This document shows, piece after piece, positions 54,637-63,455 of a stretch of DNA of 64,000 nt (position 1 is its first letter; each line of letters opens with the position of its first letter). The DNA comes from an uncultured Marivita sp. (GTDB lineage: Bacteria; Pseudomonadota; Alphaproteobacteria; Rhodobacterales; Rhodobacteraceae): contig NZ_CANKYW010000010.1 in NCBI RefSeq assembly GCF_947488135.1, positions 23,431 to 87,430 of the forward strand, read 5' to 3'. The notes beneath the pieces were generated by a model. The model was given only the letters and a program-made list of their open reading frames with translations. It was not told the DNA's origin and made no database searches. The translations under genes and the position numbers were made by a program.

Positions 54637-55122
54637 ATGAGACATTTGCGCCTTTCCTCACTGGTTCTGTCCGTCGCTGTTTTCCTGGCCGGGTGCGCAT
54701 CTGCACCGGTGGAAGAAACGATCTCGACCCGCAACCTTTATCCTAACGAGACACCGGAACTGCGTTCGCTGATCGTGGAGGCGGCGCAGGAGAACGAGGT
54801 GCCCGTTTCGCTGGTTCAGCGCGTGGTCATCCGGGAAAGCACCCATCGCCCCGAGGCCCGCAATGGGCCGTATTTCGGCTTGATGCAAATCCTGCCCGCC
54901 ACAGCGCGCTCCATGGGGTTTCGCGGTCATCCCACCGACCTTCTCGATGCGGAGACCAACCTCCGATACGCGGTGCGCTATTTGCGTGGTGCGTGGCTTG
55001 TCTCGGACGGGGATGAGGCGGAAGCCGTGATGTGGTATGCGCGCGGGTATTATTACGAAGCCAAACGTTTGGGGCTTTTGGACGAGACCGGCGTCCATGG
55101 GCGCAAGTCCTGGCCGGAGTGA
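54637..55122 (+). CDS. Lytic transglycosylase (SLT domain) lipoprotein
   Basis: The 161-residue protein has a lipoprotein signal (FLAGCAS, Cys near 22) and a compact SLT domain with catalytic Glu in VVIRESTHRPEA, then GLMQILPATARSMGF and NLRYAVRYLRG. It cleaves peptidoglycan from the outer membrane side. It lacks extra binding domains. Translation may be controlled by the hairpin over its ribosome binding site. Confidence 0.88.
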   Translation: MRHLRLSSLVLSVAVFLAGCASAPVEETISTRNLYPNETPELRSLIVEAAQENEVPVSLVQRVVIRESTHRPEARNGPYFGLMQILPATARSMGFRGHPTDLLDAETNLRYAVRYLRGAWLVSDGDEAEAVMWYARGYYYEAKRLGLLDETGVHGRKSWPE

Positions 55123-55149
55123 CGTTAATCTTTTGCTAAGATGTGTTTG

Positions 55150-55196
55150 AGAATCTTCGTTCGAAGATTCTTGGCGCGCCCCATAAAATTCTGGAA
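55150..55196 (+). repeat. Palindrome-plus-tail repeat, copy 2
   Basis: GAATCTTCG (55151-55159), TT and CGAAGATTC (55162-55170) form the stem, followed by TTGGCGCGCCCCATAAAATT and CTGG. The tail is the same as at 40031-40052 apart from one base, while the stem sequence differs. It lies just after the lytic transglycosylase gene. Confidence 0.75.
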
Positions 55197-55212
55197 CTGG
55201 TGATCAGGTAAA

Positions 55213-55247
55213 GAAGGCCAGCGCGACATTTTGCGCGGGCCTTTTTA
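55213..55247 (+). terminator. Rho-independent terminator after the transglycosylase gene
   Basis: AAGGCC-A-GCGC (55214-55224) pairs with GCGC-G-GGCCTT (55233-55243) around GACATTTT and is followed by TTTT. It can also work for the minus-strand mcl1 transcript, since the complement ends in CTTCTTT. Confidence 0.82.
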
Positions 55248-55252
55248 CGCGG

Positions 55253-55272
55253 CTGAAACCGACCGGTTTCAG
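55253..55272 (-). other. Hairpin spanning the mcl1 stop
   Basis: CTGAAACC (55253-55260), GACC and GGTTTCAG (55265-55272) form an 8-bp stem with a 4-base loop that contains the mcl1 stop codon. With the adjacent terminator it likely marks the mcl1 3' end. Confidence 0.5.
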
Positions 55273-56231
55273 TTGGTGGCGGCGATCATCTCGGACTGGC
55301 GCACGATCACCTCGGCCTGCTTGATCGACGCGATGTCAACGAGGCGGCCTTTGTAGACCGTGGCGCCTTCGCCTTTCGCCTTGGCTTCATCCATCGCGGC
55401 AAGGATCTCGCGGGCTTCGGCAACGGCGGCGTCGGACGGGGTGAAGACCTCGTTGGCGAGGGCCACCTGCTTGGGGTGGATGGCCCATTTGCCGACCATG
55501 CCAAGGGTTGCCGACCGCAGCGCCTGGGCGCGGTAGCCTTCATCGTCGGAGAAATCTCCGAACGGGCCATCGACAGGTAAGACACCATGGGTGCGGCACG
55601 CCGCGACAATGGCGGTTTGCGCCCAATGCCAGGGATCGGACCAGTGTTTTGCCCCGTCGTGCAGCATGTAGTAGTTTTCCTGCGTGCCGCCGATGCCGGT
55701 GGTCTGCATTCCCATCGACGCGGCGAAATCTGCGGCCCCGAGGCTCATCGCCTGAAGGCGCGGCGAGGCGGCGGCGATTTCTTCGACATGGGCGATGCCG
55801 GCGGCGGATTCGATGATGACTTCGAAAGCGATGCGCTTGGTCCGGCCCTTTGCGGCCTCGATGGCGCTGACAAGCGCGTCGACAGCGTAAAGATCTCCGG
55901 CGCATCCCACCTTCGGAATCATGATCTGGTCGAGCTGCTCCGGCGCCTGTTCCAGCAGGTCCACCACGTCACGATACCAGTAGGGCGTATCAAGCCCGTT
56001 GATCCGCACGCTGAGCGTTTTGTTGCCCCAGTCGATATCGCCGATGGCTTGAATGATGTTGGCGCGCGCGCTGTCCTTGTCAGAGGGTGCGACGCTGTCT
56101 TCAAGATCGAGGTTGATCACATCCGCATCCGACTTGGCCATCTTCTCGAAGATCGCCGGACGCGAGCCGGGGCCGAAAAGCTGGCAGCGGTTCGGGCGGG
56201 CGGGCGGTGTGGGCTGAATGCGAAAGGACAT
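55269..56231 (-). CDS. mcl1: Mcl1, L-malyl-CoA/beta-methylmalyl-CoA lyase
   Basis: Mcl1 cleaves malyl-CoA and beta-methylmalyl-CoA to glyoxylate plus acetyl- or propionyl-CoA, as in the ethylmalonyl-CoA pathway. The 320-residue CitE-like TIM barrel carries ARPNRCQLFGPGSRP, LDLEDSVAP, the metal-binding Glu in VIIESAAGIAHVEE and Asp in LGAADFAASMG. The sequence pattern is very close to the Rhodobacter enzyme as I know it. ATG 56231 (MSFRIQP) is chosen over one 12 bases upstream. It is divergent from dgcN across a 259-base gap in which I see no clear operator. Confidence 0.88.
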   Translation of the reverse strand: MSFRIQPTPPARPNRCQLFGPGSRPAIFEKMAKSDADVINLDLEDSVAPSDKDSARANIIQAIGDIDWGNKTLSVRINGLDTPYWYRDVVDLLEQAPEQLDQIMIPKVGCAGDLYAVDALVSAIEAAKGRTKRIAFEVIIESAAGIAHVEEIAAASPRLQAMSLGAADFAASMGMQTTGIGGTQENYYMLHDGAKHWSDPWHWAQTAIVAACRTHGVLPVDGPFGDFSDDEGYRAQALRSATLGMVGKWAIHPKQVALANEVFTPSDAAVAEAREILAAMDEAKAKGEGATVYKGRLVDIASIKQAEVIVRQSEMIAATN

Positions 56232-56490
56232 GAGGCGCCTCATTGTAAGGAAATTGCGTTTTCTGCTGCCATCGGGTTATGAAATTGCGTGACTTTCTGC
56301 AAGTGCATTTTGCAGCTGCGAAATCATGCTGCCGTGCAGCGCGATTGCCTCGTGCAAGCTTCTTCGAAGAACGGTCCATTCGGCGCAAAAATTTTGTGCA
56401 AGCAGCTGCTGTGTCGTCGGTTGATGCGATGTAATTCAAATGCGAGGCTGTCATCTTCACGGACAGAATTTCGAATTGCAGGGGGCCACG

Positions 56491-57492
56491 ATGATCGAAA
56501 CACCATATCTTCTGTTTCTGGGCGACGCGCCGGACGGGTTGGCCGCGAAAGTGGCGCAGGGGATCAAGGATTGGCGGCCGGAGAACTGTGTCGGGCAGTT
56601 CCGCATGGACGGTTGCAAGGCCGATCTGGGGCTCCCGGACATGAGCTTGGCCGAGGCCAAGGCCGCCGGGGCGAAGACGCTTGTCGTCGGCGTGGCCAAT
56701 CGCGGCGGCAAGATCAGCCAGGCGTGGAAGAAGGTTCTGGTGATGGCACTGGAGGAAGGGTTCGACCTTGCCTCGGGGCTGCACAACCTGTTGCGCGATG
56801 AGCCGGATCTCGTGGCCGTGGCCGAAGCGACGGGGCGCAGCTTGCATGACGTACGGGTGCCCGAGGTGGAGTACCCGATCGCCGACGGGGTCAAGCGCAG
56901 CGGCAAGCGTGTGCTGGGCGTCGGCACCGATTGTTCGGTGGGCAAGATGTATACCGGGTTGGCGCTGGACAAATCCCTGCGCGACCGTGGCATGAAGAGC
57001 ACCTTCCGCGCGACGGGTCAGACCGGTATCCTGATCACCGGAGACGGGGTGCCGCTCGATGCGGTGGTTGCCGATTTCATGGCCGGCTCCATCGAATGGC
57101 TGACGCCGGACAATGACGCCGACCATTGGGACGTGATCGAGGGGCAGGGTAGCCTGTTTCACGTGTCCTTTTCCGGCGTCACTCTGGCGCTGATCCATGG
57201 TGGGCAGCCCGATGCGCTGATCCTCTGCCACGAGCCGACGCGCACTCACATGCGCGGGCTGCCGGGCTACGATCTGCCATCGCTCGAGGCGCTGCGGGAT
57301 ATGGCATTGCCCCTGGCGAAGATCGCCAACCCGGATTGTGTGGTTGCGGGCATTTCGATCAACACGCAGCATATGGGTGAGGCCGAGGCGGTGGCGTATC
57401 TCAAGGAGTTGGAGGATCGCATGGGTCTTCCTGCCGTCGATCCCTACCGACATGGGGCTGACCGGCTGGCCGAGGCTCTGGCGGCGCTGTGA
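56491..57492 (+). CDS. dgcN: DgcN-type N-acetyltransferase (DUF1611)
   Basis: The 333-residue protein belongs to the DUF1611 family, with a P-loop-like GVGTDCSVGKMYT and FRATGQTGILITGDGVP. Members beside an enolase-superfamily racemase have been described as DgcN, which acetylates D-glutamate in marine bacteria so that DgcA can convert it to the L form. The neighbour at 57566 is such a racemase, so that role is likely. ATG 56491 follows a weak ribosome binding site. A 38-residue-scale N-terminal extension in the open frame is discounted. Confidence 0.8.
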   Translation: MIETPYLLFLGDAPDGLAAKVAQGIKDWRPENCVGQFRMDGCKADLGLPDMSLAEAKAAGAKTLVVGVANRGGKISQAWKKVLVMALEEGFDLASGLHNLLRDEPDLVAVAEATGRSLHDVRVPEVEYPIADGVKRSGKRVLGVGTDCSVGKMYTGLALDKSLRDRGMKSTFRATGQTGILITGDGVPLDAVVADFMAGSIEWLTPDNDADHWDVIEGQGSLFHVSFSGVTLALIHGGQPDALILCHEPTRTHMRGLPGYDLPSLEALRDMALPLAKIANPDCVVAGISINTQHMGEAEAVAYLKELEDRMGLPAVDPYRHGADRLAEALAAL

Positions 57493-57530
57493 CGGCCCTT
57501 GACGCGGCACCCGTGGGGGCGTTGCGTGTC

Positions 57531-57558
57531 CGTATTTGGAAAGAGAAGAAGCAGGGGG
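57531..57558 (+). repeat. Purine-rich 30-nt dispersed repeat, copy 4
   Basis: CGTATTTGG followed by AAAGAGAAGAAGCAGGGGG matches copies 1-3. Its G-rich end (57553-57558) lies 7 bases before the dgcA ATG and is the only ribosome binding site candidate there, so this copy appears to be recruited for translation. Confidence 0.68.
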
Positions 57559-57565
57559 CACACCC

Positions 57566-58528
57566 ATGATCAAAGTGACGCGTGATGTCTTCCGGCTGGC
57601 GCAGGTCTTTACGATCTCGCGTGGGAGCCGGACCGAGGCGAAGGTGCTGACGGTGCACGTGACGCGGGACGGTGTGACGGGCTGGGGCGAATGCGTGCCC
57701 TACGCGCGCTATGACGAGACGCTGGAGAGTGTCGAGGCGCAGATCCGGTCCTTGCCGGACGACATCGACCGCGCCGGATTGCAGGAGGCTCTGCCCGCAG
57801 GCGCCGCGCGGAATGCGGTGGATTGCGCGCTTTGGGACCTTGAGGCCAAGCAAGCGGGGCGTCGGGTGTGGGAGTTGGCCGGATTGCCCGAGCCGGGGCC
57901 GGCAATCACGGCTTACACGCTGTCGCTGGACACGCCCGAGGCGATGCAGGCGCAGGCGGCGAAACACGCGCACCGTCCGCTTCTGAAGATCAAGCTGGGC
58001 ACGCCGGATGACATGCCGCGGCTCGAAGCGGTGCGGGCAGGTGCACCGGATGCCCGGATCATCGTGGACGCGAACGAGGGCTGGTCGGCCGAGATCTATG
58101 CCGAACTTGCGCCGCACTTGCAGCGGTTGGGTGTGGCGCTTGTCGAACAGCCGCTTCCCGCAGGCGCGGATGACGCGCTTTTGGGAGTGGACCGTCCGGT
58201 GCCGCTCTGTGCCGACGAGAGTTGTCATGACCGAGCATCATTGCCCGCGCTCAAAGGCAAGTACGACATGGTAAACATCAAGCTCGACAAGACCGGTGGG
58301 TTGACCGAGGCGCTGGCGCTGCGCGATGCGGCGCGGGCCGAGGGGTATGACGTGATGGTGGGGTGCATGGTCGGGTCGTCGCTGGCGATGGCGCCTGCAG
58401 TGCTGGTGGCGCAGGGCGCGGCGATCACGGATCTTGACGGGCCGCTGCTTCTGGCCGAAGACCGCGAGGAGCCATTGCTGTTTGACGAGGCTGGCGTGCA
58501 CCCGTCTGCACCCGGCCTTTGGGGGTGA
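57566..58528 (+). CDS. dgcA: DgcA-type N-acetyl-D-Glu racemase / dipeptide epimerase family
   Basis: The 320-residue enolase-superfamily protein has the racemase/epimerase active-site set: Lys in LLKIKLG, metal ligands Asp in VDANEGW, Glu in VEQPLP and Asp in CADES, and the opposing Lys in NIKLDKTGG. By family it would be an L-Ala-D/L-Glu epimerase, but directly after dgcN the N-acetyl-glutamate racemase role (DgcA) is more likely. ATG 57566 is set by the repeat-derived AGGGGG. Confidence 0.82.
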   Translation: MIKVTRDVFRLAQVFTISRGSRTEAKVLTVHVTRDGVTGWGECVPYARYDETLESVEAQIRSLPDDIDRAGLQEALPAGAARNAVDCALWDLEAKQAGRRVWELAGLPEPGPAITAYTLSLDTPEAMQAQAAKHAHRPLLKIKLGTPDDMPRLEAVRAGAPDARIIVDANEGWSAEIYAELAPHLQRLGVALVEQPLPAGADDALLGVDRPVPLCADESCHDRASLPALKGKYDMVNIKLDKTGGLTEALALRDAARAEGYDVMVGCMVGSSLAMAPAVLVAQGAAITDLDGPLLLAEDREEPLLFDEAGVHPSAPGLWG

Positions 58529-58531
58529 TGA

Positions 58532-59167
58532 ATGAACGCGGTGACTGTCTATGATTGCGAGTTTCTGACGGCACCCGGCGCGCCTCAACGATTTTGGTGC
58601 GGCCCGTTCGATCCCGACCCGCTTTGCGTTCAGATTGGCGCGGTCAGACTTTCCTTGAACGCGCCGTTCGCCATATCCCAGCCTGTAGGTTGGTATGTTC
58701 AACCAATGGATCGCGATGGCAAGATATTGTCTGTGGACTCGCTCCTGACCGCCTTGACTGGCATAGATGATGAGTTGCTCGCACGCGAAGCCGTTCCGCT
58801 TTTAACCGCGCTGAGCGAACTCGACGCCTTTTCCCAGGGTAGCCTGCTTTTAAGCTGGGGCACCGATGATGTTCTGACGCTGTCCACATCGCTATTCGTT
58901 CAGGGATATCAGAGTCCTATCCCAGCGCATAGGTTCCGCAGCGCGGTTCCTTTGCTTGTGACATCAGGCGAGGATCCTGAAGCAGTCTGCGCGTTGCGCA
59001 GCAACACGCTTTGCGCGCATTTCGGTCTGGCGGGCCGGACAAAAGCCCATGATGCACGCGAGGATGCGGCATCTGTTGCCATTGCGTTGCAGCATCTCTT
59101 GACCCAAAACCGACTGAACCCAAGAGACATCGCTACCTTGGGTGGCACCACGAGGAGTACGCTATGA
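58532..59167 (+). CDS. DEDDh exonuclease-like protein
   Basis: The 211-residue protein begins VYDCEFL, whose Asp8 and Glu10 match the DxE of DnaQ-fold exonucleases. It ends the domain with KAHDAREDA, matching the H-x4-D motif; the middle Asp may lie in WGTDDVLTL. A long segment between differs from standard exonucleases. It begins 3 bases after dgcA and overlaps the transaminase gene by 4, so it is co-translated with D-amino-acid genes, an unusual setting. Base composition is somewhat less GC-rich than its neighbours. Substrate is unknown. Confidence 0.68.
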   Translation: MNAVTVYDCEFLTAPGAPQRFWCGPFDPDPLCVQIGAVRLSLNAPFAISQPVGWYVQPMDRDGKILSVDSLLTALTGIDDELLAREAVPLLTALSELDAFSQGSLLLSWGTDDVLTLSTSLFVQGYQSPIPAHRFRSAVPLLVTSGEDPEAVCALRSNTLCAHFGLAGRTKAHDAREDAASVAIALQHLLTQNRLNPRDIATLGGTTRSTL

Positions 59168-60027
59168 CCCGCACCGTTTACGTAAACGGAGAGTATCTGC
59201 CCGAGGACGAGGCGAAGGTGTCGATCTTCGACCGGGCGTTTCTGATGGCGGATGGCGTCTATGAGGTGACGAGCGTGCTGGGCGGCAAGCTGATTGACTT
59301 CGCGGGCCATGCCAAGCGGTTGGAGCGGTCGCTGAACGAGCTCGACATCAAGAAACCGGCGGTATTTGACGACCTGTTGGAGATCCACCGCGAGTTGGTC
59401 CGGGTGAACGACATCGAGGACGGGCTGGTGTACCTTCAGATCACGCGCGGCGCGCCGGGAGACCGGGACTTCGTGTTCCCCGACCCCGAGACCACCGAAC
59501 CCACCGTGGTTCTGTTCACGCAGAACAAACCGGGGCTGGCGGACAGCCCGGCGGCGAAGACCGGGATGAAGATCATTTCCATCGAAGACGTGCGTTGGGG
59601 GCGGCGGGACATCAAGACGGTGCAGCTTCTCTACCCGTCGATGGGCAAGATGATGGCCAAGAAGGCGGGTGCGGATGATGCGTGGATGGTGCAGGACGGG
59701 CATGTGACCGAAGGCACCAGCAACAATGCCTACATCATCAAGGGCAACACGATCATCACCCGCGCGCTGTCGAACGACATCCTGCACGGGATCACGCGCG
59801 CCGCCGTTCTGCGCTTTGCCAGGGAAGCGCAGATGCAGGTGGAGGAACGCAACTTCACCATCGACGAGGCGAAAGAGGCGGATGAGGCGTTCATCACTTC
59901 GGCCTCGGCCTTTGTCATGCCGGTGATCGAGATCGACGGCGTTGCCCTCGGCGATGGTGTTCCGGGCGCGCGCACGGCGCGTTTGCGCGAGATCTATCTC
60001 GACGAAAGCCGCAAAGCCGCGATCTGA
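59164..60027 (+). CDS. dat: D-amino-acid transaminase
   Basis: This 287-residue fold-type IV PLP enzyme moves amino groups between D-amino acids and 2-oxo acids. The PLP-binding Lys151 is in RRDIKTVQLLYP. EGTSNNAYI and the FDRAFLMADGVYEV start are family hallmarks. The ATG overlaps the exonuclease stop (ATGA). With dgcN and dgcA it forms a D-amino-acid catabolic unit channelling D-Glu and other D-amino acids. Branched-chain transaminase is the alternative but less likely from context. Confidence 0.88.
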   Translation: MTRTVYVNGEYLPEDEAKVSIFDRAFLMADGVYEVTSVLGGKLIDFAGHAKRLERSLNELDIKKPAVFDDLLEIHRELVRVNDIEDGLVYLQITRGAPGDRDFVFPDPETTEPTVVLFTQNKPGLADSPAAKTGMKIISIEDVRWGRRDIKTVQLLYPSMGKMMAKKAGADDAWMVQDGHVTEGTSNNAYIIKGNTIITRALSNDILHGITRAAVLRFAREAQMQVEERNFTIDEAKEADEAFITSASAFVMPVIEIDGVALGDGVPGARTARLREIYLDESRKAAI

Positions 60028-60037
60028 GGCACGGAGG

Positions 60038-61222
60038 GTGCGCGACAGCTATGACATCGTGATCGTCGGTGGTGCGATCATGGGGTCGGCTGTCGCGTGG
60101 TTTCTGACCGATCTGGGGTTCGACGGGCGGATCCTGGTCGTGGATCGCGATCTAAGCTTCGAGCGGTCGGCGACGGCGACGTCGACCAGCTGTATCCGGC
60201 AGCAGTTCTCGACCGAATTGAACGTGAAGATCAGCCAGTTCGGGGCGGAGTTCATCACCAACCTGCGTCGTTTCATGGGGGGCGACGCGCGGGTGCCCGA
60301 GATCGGCATCCGCAGCTTTGGCTACCTGTACCTCGCGGAAAGCAACGCCTTCGCCGACGACCTGCGCGCGCGGGCGGAGGTGCAACAGGCGGCTGGGGCA
60401 GGGACACGGCTTTTGATCCCGGACCAGATTGCGGAGGCATATCCGTTCTATGCTTTGGACGACATCGTTCTCGGCTCGATCAACACGCGGGACGAAGGCT
60501 ATTTCGACAGCATGGCCGTGTTTGAATGGTTGCGGCGGCAGGCATCTGAGCGGGGCGTTGAATACGTCGAAACCGAAGTCGTCGGGATGGACGTGTCAGG
60601 CTGCCGTGTGCAGTCGGTCAAATTGGCTGATGGAACGCGGGTTGCCTGCGGGCAGGTGATCAACGCGGGCGGTCCGCGCGCTGGGCTCGTGGCGGCGATG
60701 GCGGGCATCGACCTGCCGGTGGAGCCGCGCAAGCGCTATTCCTGGGTGTTCAAGGCGGAGAGGCCGCTGGATCGGGACCTTCCGCTGACGATTGATCCGT
60801 CCGGTTTGCATGTGCGCGAAAACGGCGGTGGCACATACCAGGCCGGTGGCCATTTTGGCGACGACCCGGCGGTGCCTTTCGACGATTTTGATATGGATCA
60901 TGGGCTTTGGGAGGCCGAGGTCTGGCCGATTCTGGCGGCGCGCATCCCGCAATTCGAAGCGATCCGCCTGACGCATAGCTGGGTCGGGCATTACGAGATG
61001 AACACGTTTGATCATAACGCGGTTCTGGGGCCGCATCCGGAGATCGGGAATTTCCTATTTATCAACGGCTTTTCCGGCCACGGTCTTCAGCAGGCTCCGG
61101 CGATGGGGCGCGGGCTGGCGGAATGGCTGTGTTTTGGTCGTTACCGATCTCTGGATCTCGGCGCGTTTCATTATGACCGACTGTTGACCGGTGCGCCGCA
61201 GGTCGAACGGGCGGTGATCTAA
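60038..61222 (+). CDS. FAD-dependent oxidoreductase (DAO family)
   Basis: The 394-residue protein has an N-terminal dinucleotide fold, YDIVIVGGAIMGSAVAWFL, and a C-terminal NGFSGHGLQQAPAMGRGLAEW typical of glycine/D-amino-acid oxidase and dehydrogenase proteins. The start is uncertain: GTG 60038 directly follows GGAGG, and no ATG fits. Its place behind the D-amino-acid transaminase suggests oxidative deamination of a D- or secondary amino acid. Confidence 0.82.
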   Translation: MRDSYDIVIVGGAIMGSAVAWFLTDLGFDGRILVVDRDLSFERSATATSTSCIRQQFSTELNVKISQFGAEFITNLRRFMGGDARVPEIGIRSFGYLYLAESNAFADDLRARAEVQQAAGAGTRLLIPDQIAEAYPFYALDDIVLGSINTRDEGYFDSMAVFEWLRRQASERGVEYVETEVVGMDVSGCRVQSVKLADGTRVACGQVINAGGPRAGLVAAMAGIDLPVEPRKRYSWVFKAERPLDRDLPLTIDPSGLHVRENGGGTYQAGGHFGDDPAVPFDDFDMDHGLWEAEVWPILAARIPQFEAIRLTHSWVGHYEMNTFDHNAVLGPHPEIGNFLFINGFSGHGLQQAPAMGRGLAEWLCFGRYRSLDLGAFHYDRLLTGAPQVERAVI

Positions 61223-62604
61223 AGCGCCTCGGCCTCGAGCCAGACGCCGCGTTCGGGGCGGAGGGTGATGATCATCACTGGGTCGGGATCGACGCCCTTA
61301 ACGGATGTGAAACGGAATCGCCCTAGAAGGGTGGCAAGGATGATCACCGCTTCTTGCAGGGCAAAGCTCGCTCCGATGCAGATGCGGGGGCCATCCCCGA
61401 AGGGCAGATAGGCGTAACGGTCGGGTTTTGCGCCATCGGCCCAGCGGTCGGGATTAAATTGGTCGGGATCGTCCCAAAGGAGGTGTGATCGGTGTAGCGC
61501 GTAAATCGGCAGGATCACGGTGTCGCCCGCATGGATTTGCGTGCCGCAAAGCGTGTCTTGGGCCAGTGCGGTACGTGAGACGATGGCGGCGGGCGGGTAG
61601 AGGCGCAGGGCCTCGTCGATGATCTGGCGAATGTAGGGCAATTTCGCAAGATCGTCGGCTGTGGCGGCGCGGCCGTGCAGGACGTTTTGCGCTTCGGCAC
61701 GCGCGCGGTTCTGCACATCCTGGTCAAAGGCACAAAGATAGAGGGACCAAGCGAGGGTCAGAGCGGTGGTCTCGTGCCCCGCGACGATGAAGGTCAAGAG
61801 GTTGTCGCGGATCTCTTCAGTGCTCATCCGACGGCCGGTTTTCGGATCCTCGCCCTCCAGCAGCAGGTCGAGAAGATCGGGTATGTCGTGATGACCGCTG
61901 GCCTGACGCGCGTCGATCACGCGGTCCGCCGCGGCTTTCATATCGCCCATGCCATTGGTGGCCAGTGTGCGGCCCGGACGCGGGATCCAGTCGGGCAGAC
62001 CCAGCACATCAAAGAGCGAGACCTTTCCCGCTTCGGCGATATAGAGGTCGATGGCCTTATGGACCGCCGCCCGGTCGAACCCGGTATCACCGGAAAAGGT
62101 CACGTCCGAGATCACATCGAAGGTGGCGGTGATCATCTCGTCCAGCATGTTGACCGCCCGGTTTCCAGCCTGCGCGATACGGTCCGCGGAACGGTCCGCC
62201 GCGCGGGTCATCACCGGGGCAAGTGCTGCGACATTGCGATGCGAAAAGGCGGGCGCGGCGGTTCGCCTTTGCCAGCGCCAGTGCTTGCCTTCCGCGATGA
62301 AAAGAGAGTCTCCGATTGCAGGGCGCAAAAGGTTCTTGGTGACGATGGATTTCGGGTAATTGTCCACGTTTTCCAGCAATACGCACCGGATTGCGGCCGG
62401 GTCCGTCACCATGTGCCACCGCGTGCCGGTACGGCCCGACACGATCGGCTGGCGGGTGGACGCCTCGGGGATGATATTCAGCAGGTTCTGCCGTGACGCC
62501 TGCCAACTTTGCAGGACGTTGAGCGGCTCGCGCACCAACTCCGCGCGCACCGGAGGGATGCGTGTTTCGACTGTTGAACCGTGGGTATGGGAAACGCGTT
62601 GCAT
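61219..62604 (-). CDS. Cytochrome P450
   Basis: The 461-residue soluble P450 shows all hallmarks: I-helix AGHETTA, the ExxR of EALR, and haem-binding FGDGPRICIG with Cys409 as axial ligand. The architecture resembles class I bacterial P450s of the CYP102/CYP4-like branch without a fused reductase, so it needs external electron donors. The substrate is unknown. It overlaps the convergent oxidoreductase stop by 4 bases. Confidence 0.92.
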   Translation of the reverse strand: MQRVSHTHGSTVETRIPPVRAELVREPLNVLQSWQASRQNLLNIIPEASTRQPIVSGRTGTRWHMVTDPAAIRCVLLENVDNYPKSIVTKNLLRPAIGDSLFIAEGKHWRWQRRTAAPAFSHRNVAALAPVMTRAADRSADRIAQAGNRAVNMLDEMITATFDVISDVTFSGDTGFDRAAVHKAIDLYIAEAGKVSLFDVLGLPDWIPRPGRTLATNGMGDMKAAADRVIDARQASGHHDIPDLLDLLLEGEDPKTGRRMSTEEIRDNLLTFIVAGHETTALTLAWSLYLCAFDQDVQNRARAEAQNVLHGRAATADDLAKLPYIRQIIDEALRLYPPAAIVSRTALAQDTLCGTQIHAGDTVILPIYALHRSHLLWDDPDQFNPDRWADGAKPDRYAYLPFGDGPRICIGASFALQEAVIILATLLGRFRFTSVKGVDPDPVMIITLRPERGVWLEAEAL

Positions 62605-62709
62605 GTCACTGAAAAGTTAGGGCGGCAGCGACGCTCTGCCAGTGGCGTCGCGTTGCGCCGCCGGTTGTGCTGGGCTAGACAGGTTGGAACAGTTTTCCCG
62701 GGGGTCGCG

Positions 62710-63315
62710 ATGCGCCGTTTTCTTGTTGCTCTGCCACTGCTTCTGGCCTTGGCCGCCTGTGCCAGTTCCACGCGCGACCTTGAAGAGCCGACCGAACCGA
62801 TGGGCGATTTCCGCATCGGGCATATCGGTGTTGTGGCTCCCAATCTGCAAAAGCTTCTGGTGTCACGCGACGCCACCGAGGAAGAGTGGATCAAGGCGGT
62901 GGAAGATGCGCTTGGCGAACGGTTCAGCCGGTTCGAGGGCGACAAGTATTACCACCTCGGTGTCAGCGTCGAGGCGTATTCCCTGCCGCCGCCCATCATT
63001 CCCGGCAAATCCGCAGTCGCGCTCAACGTGACGCTGTGGGACGACGCGGCGCAGGCCAAGATGAACTCCGAACCCAAGCAGATCCATGTGATCAAGGTGT
63101 TCGAATCCCGGATTTCCAAGAACCGGGACCAACAGCTGACCGGTCTCGCCGAAGAGGCTGCGCGGCTTGTCGAGGTATGGCTGCGCGAGATGCAGGAAAG
63201 CGACGGTTGGTTCATGCGCGGCGATCCCGGCGATCCCGGCGTCGCGGAACAGGCTACGGCGGCACTGCCCCTCGCCACGGATGTGGACGCAACGCCGCTG
63301 CCAGCGACCCCTTGA
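62710..63315 (+). CDS. Lipoprotein of unknown function
   Basis: ATG 62710 starts a 201-residue protein with a clear lipoprotein signal (LALAACAS, Cys near 17). The body has alternating strands and helices (YYHLGVSVEAYSLPPP, SAVALNVTLWDD) and a Pro/Ala-rich tail. No catalytic motif is recognisable. Longer starts in the open frame are discounted. It is divergent from the P450 gene and precedes tuf. Confidence 0.75.
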   Translation: MRRFLVALPLLLALAACASSTRDLEEPTEPMGDFRIGHIGVVAPNLQKLLVSRDATEEEWIKAVEDALGERFSRFEGDKYYHLGVSVEAYSLPPPIIPGKSAVALNVTLWDDAAQAKMNSEPKQIHVIKVFESRISKNRDQQLTGLAEEAARLVEVWLREMQESDGWFMRGDPGDPGVAEQATAALPLATDVDATPLPATP

Positions 63316-63455
63316 ATTTCATCGCTCGCGCCACGTGTGACCCGTGCCGGACACCGCGGTGCGTTTGGGCTTGATTTTCCCGTTTTCTCCGAATAGATCG
63401 CCCGCGATGAAAACCGGGTCGGGTGGACCCCCCAACGCACGAGGCGTCTGAAAAG

